Source of the DNA: Pohlia nutans
Lineage: Eukaryota; Streptophyta; Bryopsida; Bryales; Mniaceae
Assembly (NCBI GenBank): GCA_022496805.1
Contig: CM040092.1
Span: 13,596,113 to 13,660,112, forward strand
Direction: 5' to 3'
DNA length: 64,000 bases
Shown: positions 1 to 12,184 of the stretch, piece after piece
Layout: every line of letters starts with the position of its first letter
How positions within the stretch are numbered: the stretch's first letter is position 1
Notes under the pieces: model-generated
Database searches by the model: none
The model's input: only the letters and a program-made list of their open reading frames with translations
Told to the model about the DNA's origin: nothing
Position numbers and translations under genes: made by a program

Positions 1-262
1 AACAGCCTAGCTCGAAGGTGAATCTATAGCAGCACTGAAACGAGATATCTACCATGTGAACTAAATAAGCGTTGCCTACAGATCGATCTACACATAATCA
101 AAATCCTTGTAGGCGATCGATCACACTGACGTGTATCAATTGATGTATTCACACCCCAGGTATCGATCTCATGATCTCCTTGATTCACTTAGCCCACCGA
201 AGGACGATTGTACACAGATTCCATTGCTGTGTACGTATCTGACGACTCGTTTCCACATTCAC

Positions 263-773
263 TCAGTGGGCAATGCAGACTTCAACTTCACTGCATTCAG
301 CTTCCTCAGCTTCATTAAGTATCACAATCTCCTTCTGCATCAGAAACCACATAGTAATGGGAGCATATTTAGTGAGTGATCGAGAACTCACTGTTGGAGC
401 ACCGTCTTCCACAATGTTAAGGAACATCTACATGTATGCCCACACAGCAGAACAGACATTAGTTGTAAAGAATGGAAAAGTTGTTGAACCCGATAAGGAT
501 GCAGTTGCACCTGGTGACATGCACTGGTCAATAGCATCGGAAAAGGCTTGGATGAGGCGAGAGAAAGGTCTGTCTGGCCCCCTGAATGCCAGCTGTGCAG
601 CCTGGCAAAGTTTTTGGCAAGCCCCGCAGGTGGCATACAGGGAGCCAGGCAGTTCCAGTCCACGCATGCGTTTCCTATTGAAACATCCACCGAGTGACTG
701 TCGTGAACATTCATCTCACTCCCTGATAGCCATTGCAATGCTCTTGTTGAATGGAATTGCGTCCCAGTCAGCT
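263..773 (-). CDS. candidate two-exon 3' end of an unrecognised gene
   Basis: On the minus strand a stretch from 773 to 511 is open after a plausible acceptor (ttgcattctgcag at 786-774), and its frame ends in ACHQ just before a weak GTGCAA donor. A possible terminal exon runs from 334 to 263 after the acceptor ttctgatgcag; it reads KEIVILNEAEEAECSEVEVC then IAH and stop. Both junctions are in phase 0, which is why I join them. The first exon also has a second open frame (79 residues, 667-428) and an overlapping plus-strand frame, so the coding frame is uncertain. I recognise no family or domain. The 5' part of the gene, if real, was not found. It may equally be chance open sequence in a GC-richer patch. 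Confidence 0.22.
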
Positions 774-1499
774 CTGCAGAATGCAACACAACGATTTCGG
801 TGAGCTCAATACTTAGTCAGTAGAGTAAAATGAACTGCCATGGAGAATGAGCGTCGAGAGGGCTGTTGGTGATCTCAAAACTTCTCATGGAAACAATTCA
901 GACGCAGTAATCGGCAGCATTCCATGGTCAACCAAATGAAAAAGAACCACAAAAATGATAGGATTCAAATGCTCCAAAATTATGTTGTGGTTGTGTGATC
1001 ACTGACTCGTATCAAACGCATATAGATCGAGAAAAGAGACATCAATGGAGAGTCTCATATACCTGGATTATGGAGCTTCGGCAGACCGATCACAAAGAGT
1101 ACACAAGTCAGGAGAAGGATGAGAGGTTTAGGGTTTAGGCTAGTCATCCGTTGACAACCGCTAGTAACCCATGGGATGATATACGTTTTCCTGCACCGTT
1201 TTAGCACACAAAAACAAACACCTCGGACGGGGTAACGTTTACTTTCGGAGGTTGCACTCCAAAACTTACAACGATTCAATGGATCATGGAAAGATACACT
1301 ACTACACTCCATGGTGATAGAGGAAGATTCTGACAGGCACAGCAACAGAAGTATGACTTAGTCCTAGCACAGTACAATTCCGAAACTTAGCTATCACATG
1401 TCCCTCGAGTGATGGACGGAGCCTCTTCCTACTTAATTTGGCTTCACACCAACCCCACGAAATAACGTAACAGTAGCATACAGAAATCTGCACACGCTC
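774..1499. other. non-coding stretch, no gene recognised
   Basis: No convincing coding frame is visible on either strand. The only notable signal is the telo-box at 1125-1139. Base composition is closer to even than in the 4-53 kb region. Confidence 0.5.
1125..1139 (-). promoter_or_regulatory. telo-box (AAACCCTAAACC)
   Basis: The minus strand reads taaaccctaaacc. Telo-boxes of this form are known from plant promoters and 5' UTRs, often of translation-related genes. Here it lies upstream (on the minus strand) of the candidate exons at 773-263, but no gene start links the two. A short interstitial telomere-like tract by chance is the alternative. Confidence 0.35.
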
Positions 1500-1822
1500 T
1501 CAAATGCAACCATCAGGAATTGCCACCTGCGACACACGATGCGACAAGTTCAAAACGTGGTCTGGATACTGCAGATGCACCAACAATAATCATATCTAGG
1601 GTTCTATGTATACACCATCATCGCAGCTAATACAACCTGACGGATCAAAATTCCACCAGTGAGTGTACGTCGTGTGTTAAAGATTAGTACACGTAGCTTA
1701 CAAACCAAAACGTCGAATTAATCCTAACAAGATTCCAACAAAAGGCTGTCACTAGTTCATTCCAACCTTACTGAGTTGGCACCGAATTTGGCATCAAGAG
1801 CTCCTCGTTTTCCACGACCAAT
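1500..1822 (-). CDS. candidate exon pair of an unrecognised gene
   Basis: A 51-nt minus-strand segment (1822-1772) sits between an acceptor (cattcgcag) and a strong donor (TCA then GTAAGG) and reads IGRGKRGALDAKFGANS. A possible continuation, after the acceptor gtgtgtcgcag, reads VAIPDGCI and stop (1526-1500). The splice signals are good but the peptide is short and I do not recognise it. Upstream on this strand (1900-2300) is CT-rich sequence that could be a 5' UTR. Evidence is weak; a fragment of a duplicated gene is possible. Confidence 0.15.
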
Positions 1823-1899
1823 CTGCGAATGAATCAATGTCACAACGGGAAGTCAGATGCATGATCGAGCCGGCCGGCCCGATCCTGAAAGCACACAGC

Positions 1900-2340
1900 A
1901 CAAACATGATCATGGGATATTATTCTAGCCAATGAGCGACTGAACCAATGATGGAGCACCAAAGAGGGTAAGCAAGAAAGGCAGCCAGCCGCACAACCAG
2001 GAGCACTCCAAGGGGCGGAGAGAGAGACGAGGAACCTGAAAGAGAGGAAGAACTGGACGAGAGAGAGCAGTGAACATTGGAGTGAGATGCGGATGCAAAG
2101 TATAAGTAGTAGTTCAGCAGCAGCATCGAAGGGCTTCTTCTGTCACAGAGACCGAGGAGGGAGAGGGGGGGCGGGCAGGCAGGCAGAAGAAGACGACGAC
2201 GACGAAACAGGAAGAAGAAAGGGTCGGCTAGACAAGATGTTGTACAACATACTACTACTACTACTACTGCTTGCATCATACAAAGGGCTCCAGTGTACAA
2301 AACACTCGTCTAGATCAGCGTGCCGTCTCTAGCTACTGTA
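1900..2340. other. GC-rich purine-rich low-complexity stretch
   Basis: The plus strand is rich in GA/GGA runs, with short GAC and GGCA tandem runs (about 2160-2215) and a CTA triplet run (2250-2268). On the minus strand this is CT-rich, as in many plant 5' leaders. Long open frames here reflect low complexity and are not believable proteins. Confidence 0.5.
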
Positions 2341-2983
2341 CCAATAACTTAGTATTCCAGGGAGCAAAAGTTCACCAAGCAACCCTCTCAGTTCTGGATC
2401 GGGCTCACTCCTCTGAACTAGGCCACAGACAAGACAGTACTAGTGCTTGCCTTCCTTCCTTCCACTGCTGACTGATGACCCCTAAGGTTTGCAGTGTCCA
2501 GGTGGACCCCCAGGTGGGTTGGGTAGGGTGGGAGTTGAATGATTTCAGCCTTTTGATGCGTTGTGAGCATCGACAGGCTAGTAAGGCTGCCTAGCTCTTC
2601 TTCCCGGCCAGTTGCTAACTTAGCTTTTGCTGAATCTAAGTTAACTCCCATTGAGTACCGGTGATGCGTTGTTGTTTTGTTCAGCTGCTGGTGAGCAATT
2701 AATATTAAGCTTGCTTTCACCTCGTTCGATGTGTCCATGTTACCGTAGAAAGTGAGGTGCCGGTTGCGGACGGAGATGTTGATCCACTTTGGTGACAGAG
2801 TGCAATGGTGCCTGAAGCCGAGAGGGCAGGGTTGCTCTTGAAGAGTTACAGTAACTGTTGTGTGACTAGTGCCAGTATGGAATGGACCAGGAATCGATGC
2901 CAGTCAAAGGCTACAGGAAGATCATGAGCGCCTGATTTTTCGGGTTTTATTTAGAACAATTCCGTTACTCATTTTGTCCCCCT

Positions 2984-2994
2984 CTATAAAAGGC
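2984..2994 (+). promoter_or_regulatory. TATA-like box followed by CT-rich leader
   Basis: The sequence ctctataaaaggcc matches the plant TATA consensus well and is followed by about 70 bp of C/T-rich sequence resembling a transcription start region. No coding sequence follows within the next kilobase, so this may be the promoter of a lost gene or of a repeat, or chance. Confidence 0.3.
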
Positions 2995-3078
2995 CTCTCT
3001 CCCACTGCTCCCTTCGATCTCTTGTCCGCTAGTTTCCCTCTTGCCCTGCCCTGCCCACCCGCGCTCATCCAACTTCGA

Positions 3079-3281
3079 CTGTCGTCCCTCCTTAATATCA
3101 CACCTTCCGTTCCACCCTACCATGTGATATTACCAAGGTGTCACACCCTTAGAATCTATTATTTCATACACACCTTGCTATCGTCCCTCCTTAACATCAC
3201 ACCCTCCGTTCTCACCCTACCGTGTGATATTAACAAGGTGTCACACCCTTAAAATCTATTATTTCATACACACCTTGCTAG
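3079..3281. repeat. 99-bp tandem duplication
   Basis: Two copies with a period of 99 bp begin CTGTCGTCCCTCC and CTATCGTCCCTCC. Each contains the inverted pair TGTGATATTA.CAAGGTGTCACACC and ends in the same CATACACACCTTGCTA. The copies differ at only a few positions, so the duplication is fairly recent. Confidence 0.85.
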
Positions 3282-3289
3282 GACGGTTC

Positions 3290-4285
3290 CATTCCTAGAA
3301 TTGCTGTGTCTACGAGCGAAATTCCATGGGTTTGAGAAGTTGCCCACGGAAGTAGGCAAGAGGAGGGAAAAAATGGAACTTGGATATGTCTTATACCCGG
3401 CCATGAAGTTGTGCACGTTCCAAAGACTCACTTACTTGAGGTGAAACATGAACAAATTTGATTAGTTAGGAAGAAGTTGCCCTAAAGTCTTCAGAACCTT
3501 CCATACTTTATGAGAACTTCTCCACCAACTTTTTTTCTCAAAAGCTCACTTGGAATGTAGAACTTCGTCCCCTAAAGTTCCTAAAAGCTTGTCTTTTATT
3601 GAAATACTTCATCCATGGAATTTGACTTTAACTCCAACATGGGTAAATTTTTTTATTATATAATATAAACCATGTGCACACAGTTCCACCCATGGAACTC
3701 TTGTGCCAAACTTTAGTATCAGCCAACCTAGTTTGATATACACTAAACGAGTCATTACATCCTAGAAAAGTGTAATATAAATGAGGTGAGGTGTAATGTA
3801 TTGAGTGATACGACGTTTAAAAATTTTGTGTGATAATATTGAGGTCTTATTTATAAATAAATAAATAAAAACTAGATCCCCGACTAGATCATAACATATG
3901 ATAATCATTCTTTGAAATGTATTGATATACTTTCATAAATGTTTATTGGTATGTGCATAAACGTCAATTCAAATTATATGATATTATAATTTGCTAAAAA
4001 CAAAATATTTGTGTAGATAACTTGAATAGATAATTGACCAACTAGAGAATTGTGTACATATATAAGACATTGTCCAATCCCTAGATAGGAATCGAGTGTT
4101 GTACTTGTTATTGTCACATTTACACTACGGTTATTAAAAATAGAATGTAATATAATTGAATGTGATAGGAATGTAATATACAAACATTTTAGTCCTTGCA
4201 TGGTCATAATATGGTCATTGCGTGTATTACAAAACAGAATTTCATATTGAACAATTATCCAAACAAAAAAAATTGATGTCATTGT
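3290..4285. other. AT-rich intergenic sequence
   Basis: No coding frame, RNA gene or paired transposon ends recognised. Confidence 0.6.
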
Positions 4286-4736
4286 TTAACCCCAAAACGT
4301 CCTCATTCCTCTCCAAATTCGGCAGTTTTGCAAAGATGCATCATAAAATGCAACCCACAAATATTTGCACTTGATGTATGAATAAAAGTTGTACATTACA
4401 AATTTGAGATTCTATCCATATAGTTAGATCTGCGATTGCAATCACCAATATTTTTGTACAAAATTTGAAACTTGAAATTGAAAATTCTTTTGTAATTTGA
4501 TTACAAATAAGATATTGACAAATCATCTCCTCTCTAATCATGTTGTAGTGATTCCATGAAATTTCACAAATCATCTCCTATCTAATGAGATCACAGTATC
4601 ACACATACATGAAGCTAACTTCCTATAAAATATATAGTAAAAAATCCACGCTCTAAAAAGTCAATGACGGATGAGAAAATTGTGTTTAATTATGTACATC
4701 GTCCACTTTCTAGACGACTGGACGTTTAGGGGTTAA
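4286..4736 (+). mobile_element. TTAA-flanked MITE, family A (internally deleted)
   Basis: The left end is TTAA-CCCCAAAACGTCC and the right end GGACGTTTAG-GGGTTAA, an inverted pair flanked by TTAA on both sides. The left 250 bp matches other family-A copies (cattataaaatgcaac, then aataaaagttgtacatta). Part of the middle is missing, giving 451 bp instead of about 580. A subterminal hairpin (CGTC...GACG) lies just inside the right end. No coding capacity. Confidence 0.85.
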
Positions 4737-5437
4737 AGATTTAACTATTCTTTCTCCGCAAATGGGCTGATCAACAATGTTATTTTTTAATCATTAAATA
4801 TGAAAGAAGAGTACCAAAAAGTTACAGTTTCTTTCATAAACATTTTTCGTTCATTTCTTGAAAATGTATTTCAAACTAAAGGAAAATTTAGTTTGAAATG
4901 ATTGGCTAAAGTTGTGAGATTTGGAATATACTTAAAGATGTAACGTATTTTTCATTTGGAACACCTCGAGATCTAGGTTTAATTTTCATAAAATAACATG
5001 TTGAACTAGTTTTGTCGTCAAAAAAATGAAAAAACTAGTTGCACATGTATTTTGATTGTCAGAGCAGTGTTGGCTCAATTGGAAGGCACTTCCGAGGTTG
5101 TTTTTGTTTGACAGCTTTCAATAAGCGGTTTGCAAGTTGCTTCCAACATCCTTCATCCAACTTCCCCACTTTCCAATTTTTACAGATCCTTTTCTATTCA
5201 GGAATTATAGCATCTTCAAAGACCAAGGAAAAGGCAAACTTTGAATTTGAGTTTTCATTTTGGTTACACTCAATGAGAGCATAGACTTCCATTCCCATGA
5301 ATATTGGGCCTTGAAACTCGTGTTATGTTTTTGGGTAACTCAAATATTTCTTTAAAAATTAATTTAAAACTTTTTATGCAAGGTACTTATGAATGCATGC
5401 TTGATTTTAGAAAAAAAAATGCTGAGGTATTTAAGGG

Positions 5438-5441
5438 TTAA
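5438..5441. mobile_element. solitary TTAA element end
   Basis: GTATTTAAGGGTTAA resembles the right terminus of the TTAA elements, but no matching left end was found nearby. It may be a truncated copy or chance. Confidence 0.25.
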
Positions 5442-6070
5442 CTATACATATTAGTTTCAAGATAATTTAGTATTGTAATGAAAGTGTAATAGTAACAAAT
5501 GTGTTATTATTAAGGATAGACTTTACTTGTATTTACACAAACACTCTCCTATTGGATGTTGTAGTATTCCATCACTTCAAAACGAGGTTACTTCATCCAA
5601 TTTTTGAACTCCTTCATGTACATTCACAATAAAATAAACTCTAACTCTATAGGGTTAAAAAATATTTTGAATACAATCCATGAAATGATAATTGTTACCC
5701 TGTGATTGAGATGGAGGTTGTTCATACAAAAGTAAAAAAATATAACCTACATATGACAAAACTACCCTTCACTCACTCTAAAAGGTTTAAATATTTTCTT
5801 TCAACATTTGTAAACTTGGAAGATTCTACACCAAGCTAGATTTCTTTTGAGTGGAAATATAAGGAAATCCAACCACTTTCTACATATGATTCCATGAGTG
5901 TAAATGACCTTTGAGTAAAACTTGCGATTGTGCTACTCTACATTATGATTAGTTTAATATATAACTAGTTCAAATCCAAGTGATGTTTAAATTCTAAGCA
6001 TGTTGTCAATGGTTAATAATTTTATCAATTTTACATGGCATTTTAAATTCCACTGATGACCGTAGGTAGG
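5442..6070. other. AT-rich intergenic sequence
   Basis: Nothing recognisable beyond AT-rich sequence. Confidence 0.6.
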
Positions 6071-6075
6071 AGTTG

Positions 6076-6652
6076 GTTTAGAAAAAAGGTATTGACAACT
6101 ATAGGTTCCACTTGTGGTTTTCCAATGGTTGTAGGGTTTGTAAGTGAGCCAGCAAGACGGTAGTCAACAACAGTTCTAAACAACAACAGTTCTAGGACAG
6201 GGTTTTCTATGATGTAACCTAGCCTTTCATATCTTTGGATAGTCTTTCCATGACTGTTCCCATTCCGCCCTCAAAGACCATTATGTGAAGTAACCTAGTC
6301 TTTCACATCTTATTCAATTTCATGGGCTTTCACTTTGTCAATGGTGGTGCGGAGAGAAGGAGAGCCCTTTTTTTGTTTAGGAAAATGGTATTGATGACTA
6401 TAGGCTTGTAGGGTTTTCAAGCGAGCCGGCAATCCGTGAGCGAGCAGTCGACAATTCTAGGGTAAGGTTTTCTATGATGTAACATTTCTATGATGTAACC
6501 TAGCTTTTCATATCCTTGGATGGATAGCTTTTCACGATTGAATTCCGTCCTCAAAGACCATTATAGGAAATAACCTTTCCTTTCACGTCTTATTCAATTT
6601 CATGGCCTTTCACTTTGTCACTGGTGGTGCGGAGAAAAGCGGAGCCCTAGTA
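6076..6652. repeat. tandem duplication, about 290 bp per unit
   Basis: Unit 1 (about 6076-6368) and unit 2 (about 6375-6652) both start GTTTAG(A/G)AAAA..GGTATTGA, share ggttttctatgatgtaacct and the ccgtcctcaaagaccatta block, and end in GGTGGTGCGGAGA.AA..GGAGCCCT. Unit 2 carries an extra duplicated 'tctatgatgtaac'. Several substitutions and small indels separate them, so this is an older duplication. No coding potential seen. Confidence 0.85.
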
Positions 6653-7720
6653 ATAATAATTTTGTCACTTAATGTAACATCCTTAAACTTGAAAACATAG
6701 GTCTTTCTTCAACAATGCTATTGCCAAAGAATAATTCTTCAACAGTAGCATCATTAAATTTTAATAAAAGATCAATGCTACTCCCAGTATTTCAATTGAA
6801 CTTCAAGGGAACCATTCTCATTTGTCAATAGTAACACTTTTGCACAAAGACCTATGTCTTCATATTCAAGAATGTTATAGAATTGATTTGAACCCACGCA
6901 TATATAAACTAAGCCCAATGCACAAAATATAATTAATTTTGGTGAAAAGAATATACTCTATCATTTATTTCAACTCTTATGAATACTAGAGCAATGCTTC
7001 TAGTTTAACACCTAAAGGACGAAAGATTAATGGATATAAAATTACAAATTCAATTAATCGTGTTGTGAGAAACAAGAGACGTTAGCAAAAAAAATTACTT
7101 CTACTTGGTGCGTTAATGAGTTTTTTTTTTGCAATGGTGGTATTTTTTTAGCTAGATGGAAGCTCGCTCCTACTCTCACTTGCATGTTGCCCCTTATTTG
7201 GAACCCCGACTGATTTTTATTTTATTTTAAATTTTTCCCCTTTTTTGCACTTGATCAATTGGTTTCCACTCTTTCAAAGAAATTTTTTAACAAGAAATGA
7301 TCGTATTGTGAAAAATGTAATTCAAATTTGTCTCGATAAAAAACAAATAAATTTGAACAAAAGAAAGTTCACATAGGACCTACTCAAAACTACTAAAAAT
7401 AAATAAATATTAGACCCAACTTAAGCTTCTTAATCCTTTAGGAGTTAAATTTTAAAAAATCTATAAAATGACAAATTGTAGGAAACGTGTCAAAATGATG
7501 GGACACGTGTCAAAGGTACTTGCAATTTGTAATGCCCCATGAATGATAGAAGGCACTTTGTTGCATTTTTCTAAAATGAAAAGAGAATGTCGGTTGCTCA
7601 CAGCCTTGGCATCTTTATGATGCTCATTTTCTGGTTTCTCCTCTGAATTGAAATGACACAGATTGTTTTAAAAAAAAGAAGCTAAAAAAAGAGAACGTGC
7701 GGCAACTTACAATACTTGGG
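6653..7720. other. AT-rich intergenic sequence
   Basis: No gene recognised. A short direct repeat (acgtgtcaaa) occurs at about 7483 and 7504. Confidence 0.55.
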
Positions 7721-8160
7721 TGAATTCCAACCAATGGGCGGTTTTATTTAAAGATAAATGGAAGTGACGGAGGAGGCGCGGAACAGCAGCACAGGAACCG
7801 AGACGGAGGGGCAAGAGCCCACCGGCGAGCCAATGGGCGCATTAGAGTGAAGATCGAAACCATACAACATGTTTGAAAACAAATAATAACTGCCGACAGG
7901 CCGGGGCGGAATGGCGGATTCCTACATACTACATGACTAGTACAGGAGTCCAGTCCAGTCCGCACGAATGTATGTCCACGATGATAAAATAAAGAAGCCA
8001 AAAGGAAAAAAGAAAGCCTAGGCAGTCTAGAGGAGCAAGGACTGACACAACACTGGGCTCAATGAGAGAGAGCAGGCAGGCAGGCAGGCTTGCAGGCAGG
8101 CCGGGGCCATGCAGCAATTGATCTTGTCATCTTGGCCTCCATTTAAGTTATAAAGCTGCT
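7721..8160. promoter_or_regulatory. GC-rich island with CCAAT and TATA-like motifs
   Basis: Embedded in AT-rich DNA, this patch has CCAATGGGCG at 7732 followed by a TTTATTTAAA motif, a second CCAATGGGCG near 7832, a GC-rich tract and a (GGCA)n run near 8075-8100. The arrangement resembles a plant promoter or first exon, but no coding frame can be defended. It may be the relic of a gene 5' end. Confidence 0.3.
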
Positions 8161-8248
8161 GCTGCTCTAACTTAACTTAGTTTACTGGTAGCGCATTGAC
8201 GGCGACAGGTGTCCTGGGAGAGTGTGTGTGTGTGTTTGTGTGCCGAGA

Positions 8249-8392
8249 GTGGCTTCTGTCTCTGCAGACGATCAGTTGCAAGGGTTGCCGTAATTTAATT
8301 TAAGTAAGTGTCTAACTTACTTACTTAATTTAATCAACTTAAGCCTAGTGGCTTCTGTCTCTGCAGGCGTGCAGTTGCAAAGTTTGCAGTAA
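8249..8392. repeat. 98-bp direct repeat with internal palindrome
   Basis: GTGGCTTCTGTCTCTGCAG at 8250 recurs at 8348, each followed by a related CAGTTGCAA block. Between them lies the near-palindrome TTAAGTAAGTGTCTAACTTAC. An inverted copy of the latter (GTAAGTTAGACACTTAAATT) follows the MITE at about 8555. Confidence 0.75.
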
Positions 8393-8531
8393 GGGCCTCT
8401 TTACACTAGAAGCAAGAAGAGGTGAGGAGAGAAATTTCAGCCAATGAGTGGCCTAATAACCGAGAAGACCAATTTCTCATTGGCTGAGATTTCTCTCTTC
8501 ATGGCTTCTCGTCTCTAGTGTAAAAAGGCCC
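8393..8531. mobile_element. Tourist-like hairpin MITE (PIF/Harbinger type)
   Basis: A 139-bp near-perfect foldback. The left end GGGCCTCTTTACACTAGA pairs with the right end TCTAGTGTAAAAAGGCCC (one mismatch), and the arms continue inward (CAGCCAATGAG with CTCATTGGCTG). The flanks read TAA on the left and TTAA on the right, fitting the T-A-rich target of PIF/Harbinger MITEs, whose ends typically start GGGCC. It interrupts the repeat unit at 8249-8580. Confidence 0.8.
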
Positions 8532-8599
8532 TTAATAACACAGAATTGTCATTGTAAGTTAGACACTTAAATTGAGCTTACCCGTGGCCTTGGAACTTG

Positions 8600-10045
8600 T
8601 GCCCTAGCTTAATACCAAGTCCAACCATGGAGTGCCCACCTTTATTCTTCAGAAATCATGTGGCTACTCTTGTAAAGAGCCTTTCATTCACTACAATATT
8701 TGCTAATACCGTAGTACCACAGTTGGGTCGCAAAAAAAAAAAAAAAAAAAATCGGAAATTATGAGTACCAAAAAACGAAAATAGAATAAATTATTTTATT
8801 TTTAGCGATATTTTGCTATTTCTAAGCTATTTACGGTCATTTTTGGTCATTTAAATCTTCTTTTTTGCTCGAAATCAGAAATCAAGAAATTCATTTTTTG
8901 AAAAATGAACCTTATTTTTCAAAAAATATTAAATATTTCATAAAATTGGCGAGGGCTTAAATTTTTATTGAGTGGCTGAAACTTTTATTGAGTGCTGAAA
9001 TCTTCACTTCGCATTGATTTTACATTTTAGTGTCACCTTCACTAATTACCCTCCCTCACTGTAAACAAATTAAAGTGTGTGCCCAATTGATCTTGTTCCA
9101 TTTGCAACACCATGTAAAATATTTCAAATGATTCCAAAAGTCAATCATCTCATTTTTGGCTACTTGAACATCTTTGAATTTAGCTCCAACGTTTCTTTTA
9201 TCCCCTAAAGCTTTTCCTAAGGATCCATATTAGAAACATGGGAGATTAGAAAAATTTGGGACAACTTTTAAATGTAAGATCTTGTATGTTTACTTCTTCA
9301 TCAATTTTTAAAATTTATTGTTTTAAAATTTTTAACTGTTGAAGGACATTTCCAAATTTAAAAAAGAAAGGAGTATTTTTTTAGTTTTAATATCAAAATA
9401 TAGAAGTAATTTACAAGTTTAAAATGTAGGTACATGCTATTCTTATCACGGATGGCGTTTGAAAAAAATTATAAAAAAATCCTCCATTGTTAACAATTCA
9501 TGGTCATAGTGGTTTGAAAATTGAGAAAAATAAGTCTGAGGGGCATTGTATATCCTTTGAGAGTTTAAAATTGTGGTGTTTGTTTATTTATTTAATTTTT
9601 AAAAAAATTATCATGTTTGAAGATGAATGTGAAACTTTGAAAATTTTAAAGATGAATGTGTGCATTTTTCAACTTGAGGAATTTGAAATTGTGTTGAAAA
9701 TTTAAGCTGAGAATCTATGGGACAAAAGATTCAAGAGGAAGTAAATTTGACTTTCATTCTTTGAAAAATCGTGGAATGGAAAGAGGTTAAAAAGAAACTA
9801 AATCACTAATAAATGTAACATAGAATCGAAACATGCTATACCTACTCGTGAAAATTGTTGTAGCAATCCATCTACACTTTTGGGACTTCTTTTTCTTTTG
9901 AAAATTGTGAAAATTAAATACAAAAATGAACATTGTATGTTTTTTTTAGAGGATATTGCAAACAAATATCTTCATATTTTGCACCTCACTAATGAGAATA
10001 GAATTCTAAAAAAGCTATTCTTGTAGATATAGATCTATTCCACTA

Positions 10046-10100
<55 letters not shown>

Positions 10101-12184
10101 TTACTACCTATATTGCCCCAGTTGAGACCAAAATCAATAATCACACCATAAGTTTAAAATTCCTTGGTCAAATGTTATGAAAATTAGTATATCTTGAAGC
10201 TACTCCTTCACCGCATATTGTGTGAAAAAATCAAAAAGATAACTTGGGCTTTGCTTGGGACTCCGCACAATCAATGGCAATGTGGCTAAGACCATGTGGA
10301 TGTGGGCAAAGGGAAGGTATTAGTGTCCTAACTATGGTTTATGACTAATTTATTATTATTATTTTATGTATTTTTTTATTAGTGTTGAAAAACCAGTACG
10401 GGTGTTGCAGATCTAAATAGTATACAGATGTGTAGACATGTGTACAAATCAAGACAAAGTTCCTATAAGGAGTATGATCTTTACTAATGGTTTTTTTAAG
10501 TGCTCATATAAAGAATATATAAGTAGGTAATGTAGAGGTAATTAAAGTAGTTAGTGAGGATCTAGTTGAACTCTATTAAAAATGAATAAAAATTGTTGAA
10601 ATTCCAAAAGTATGCCGTGCTCATTTCAAGAATATGTTGCGTAGAGCTGTGCCTCATTTTATAAACATGACGCTTGTCATTTCATTCAACAATAGGAACC
10701 TATAGTCATAAAAAAACGAACTACAAGAAGCATTGAAACCTAAGCCATATTCAAAAATTCCCTCATAAAATTGAAATTGCAATGAAAAAATCTTGTAACA
10801 ATGATAAAAGCAAAAAACAAGAGTAGAAGAGACAGCGAATAGACACAAGATAAAAAAAAATGAAAGTGGAAGAGGGGCACTAGGGTTTAGAAGGAGAGTA
10901 GTCACGATGGTCTTTGGACCAACGTTATGATTATTATAAATTTGTACATGCTAGATGTTCAAAAACCACTGCCTAAAAGCTGCTTTACTTATGAAGTCGA
11001 GGTCGTTTTGATATGTAAGAGGGCTCAAATCCCCACCTCTCATTGGTCCAAATCCCGAAATCAATTCCAACCCATTTACAACAAAACTTGAGCTCAAATT
11101 TTGAAACCAAAATTTGAATTAAAAATGAAAAGGTCTAACACGACCCCAACTCGAAATATTGGGTGTGCCAAAAATGGAAGCCCAATTCATGGCTTTGGGG
11201 TCGTTTCCAAATTTCAATTAAAAAAAACAAATTTTTTGTTAAAAAAATAAAAAAATTCCAACAATCAGCACCCTTAAATTGTGCAATATGGGCTGAAATT
11301 TTCAAGAATTTATACAATAGTCCCCTTTTTTGGGCCCAAACGCCATTAGACATAGGAGAAATGACCTCCATTATAATCTTGTTATATTGAGTGTTTGAGA
11401 CCGGCCTTAAGACTAATACGGATAGAAATTTGGTTGAATTTTCCTTATGAAAAAATGGCCTCTAGTTCTAGTGTGGTGCTAAATATTTATTAAAAGTGGA
11501 GAAAGTTGGTTCCAAATTAAAAATTGTAATTAATAAAATTTGACCTTTTTTCGATTTTAAAATAAAATTCGGCCATAACCAAGTAGTATGTTAAAGATGT
11601 ATGAAAGTGCATTACATTTCATTAACATCATGAGGTAAAGCCTTGTGCTTTACACAAAGTTCAGTGCACTAGTGACAACAATGAATGTGGGATATGTAGT
11701 ACAACTCCTCTCACTTGATTCTTGTTCTCTTAATCACCAGTTAAACTCCTTTACAAAAATGGGCATAGCTCAAGCATAAAAACTTCAAATCTCAAAATCC
11801 TTTTTGGAAGTGAAAGACTACTTGATTGTACAAGTATTCTTAGTTGAACAATATACAAAATAAGTAAGCCTACTATGCACAATTGAGGCTCGAGAGTTTG
11901 ATATCAACACATTCTCTTATCATTCAACTCATGCACATTCTTCACAACCTTTATTAAATTTGTCCATATCTCATGCATAAAAATTTCAAATCACAAAATT
12001 CTTTTTGGAGGTGGAAGATGACTTGGCCTTTTAACTTTCAATAGTTGAAAGTATTCCAAAATAAGATCATTTTCTATGCTCAATTGTGCACCAAAATCTA
12101 CTGAAAAATATGGTGTGGTGAGAATTCACATGGGTTTGTAGGTTCTTCCTATCCCATATCATTTGAGAGTGACTTAGAATGAAT
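8600..12184. other. long AT-rich intergenic stretch
   Basis: No gene recognised over 3.5 kb. It holds an A-run at 8733-8750, a (TA)n microsatellite, and a block near 9660-9800 (AATTTGAAATTGTGTTGAAAA) that resembles sequence near 31470-31560 and 50140-50230, so probably an old dispersed repeat. The short open frames lack any recognisable motif. Confidence 0.6.
10047..10099. repeat. (TA)n microsatellite
   Basis: About 26 uninterrupted TA units. Confidence 0.98.

Noticed and set aside
273..803. 176-codon plus-strand open frame
   Set aside because: It starts mid-sequence without promoter context, has no recognisable motif, and overlaps minus-strand segments with better splice signals.
1920..2332. 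Open frames rich in Val/Ser/Leu or Asp/Arg
   Set aside because: They are translations of purine/pyrimidine-rich low-complexity DNA.
2869..3252. 127-codon open frame after the TATA-like box
   Set aside because: It runs through the 99-bp tandem repeat and has no domain; low complexity Leu/Pro/Ser.
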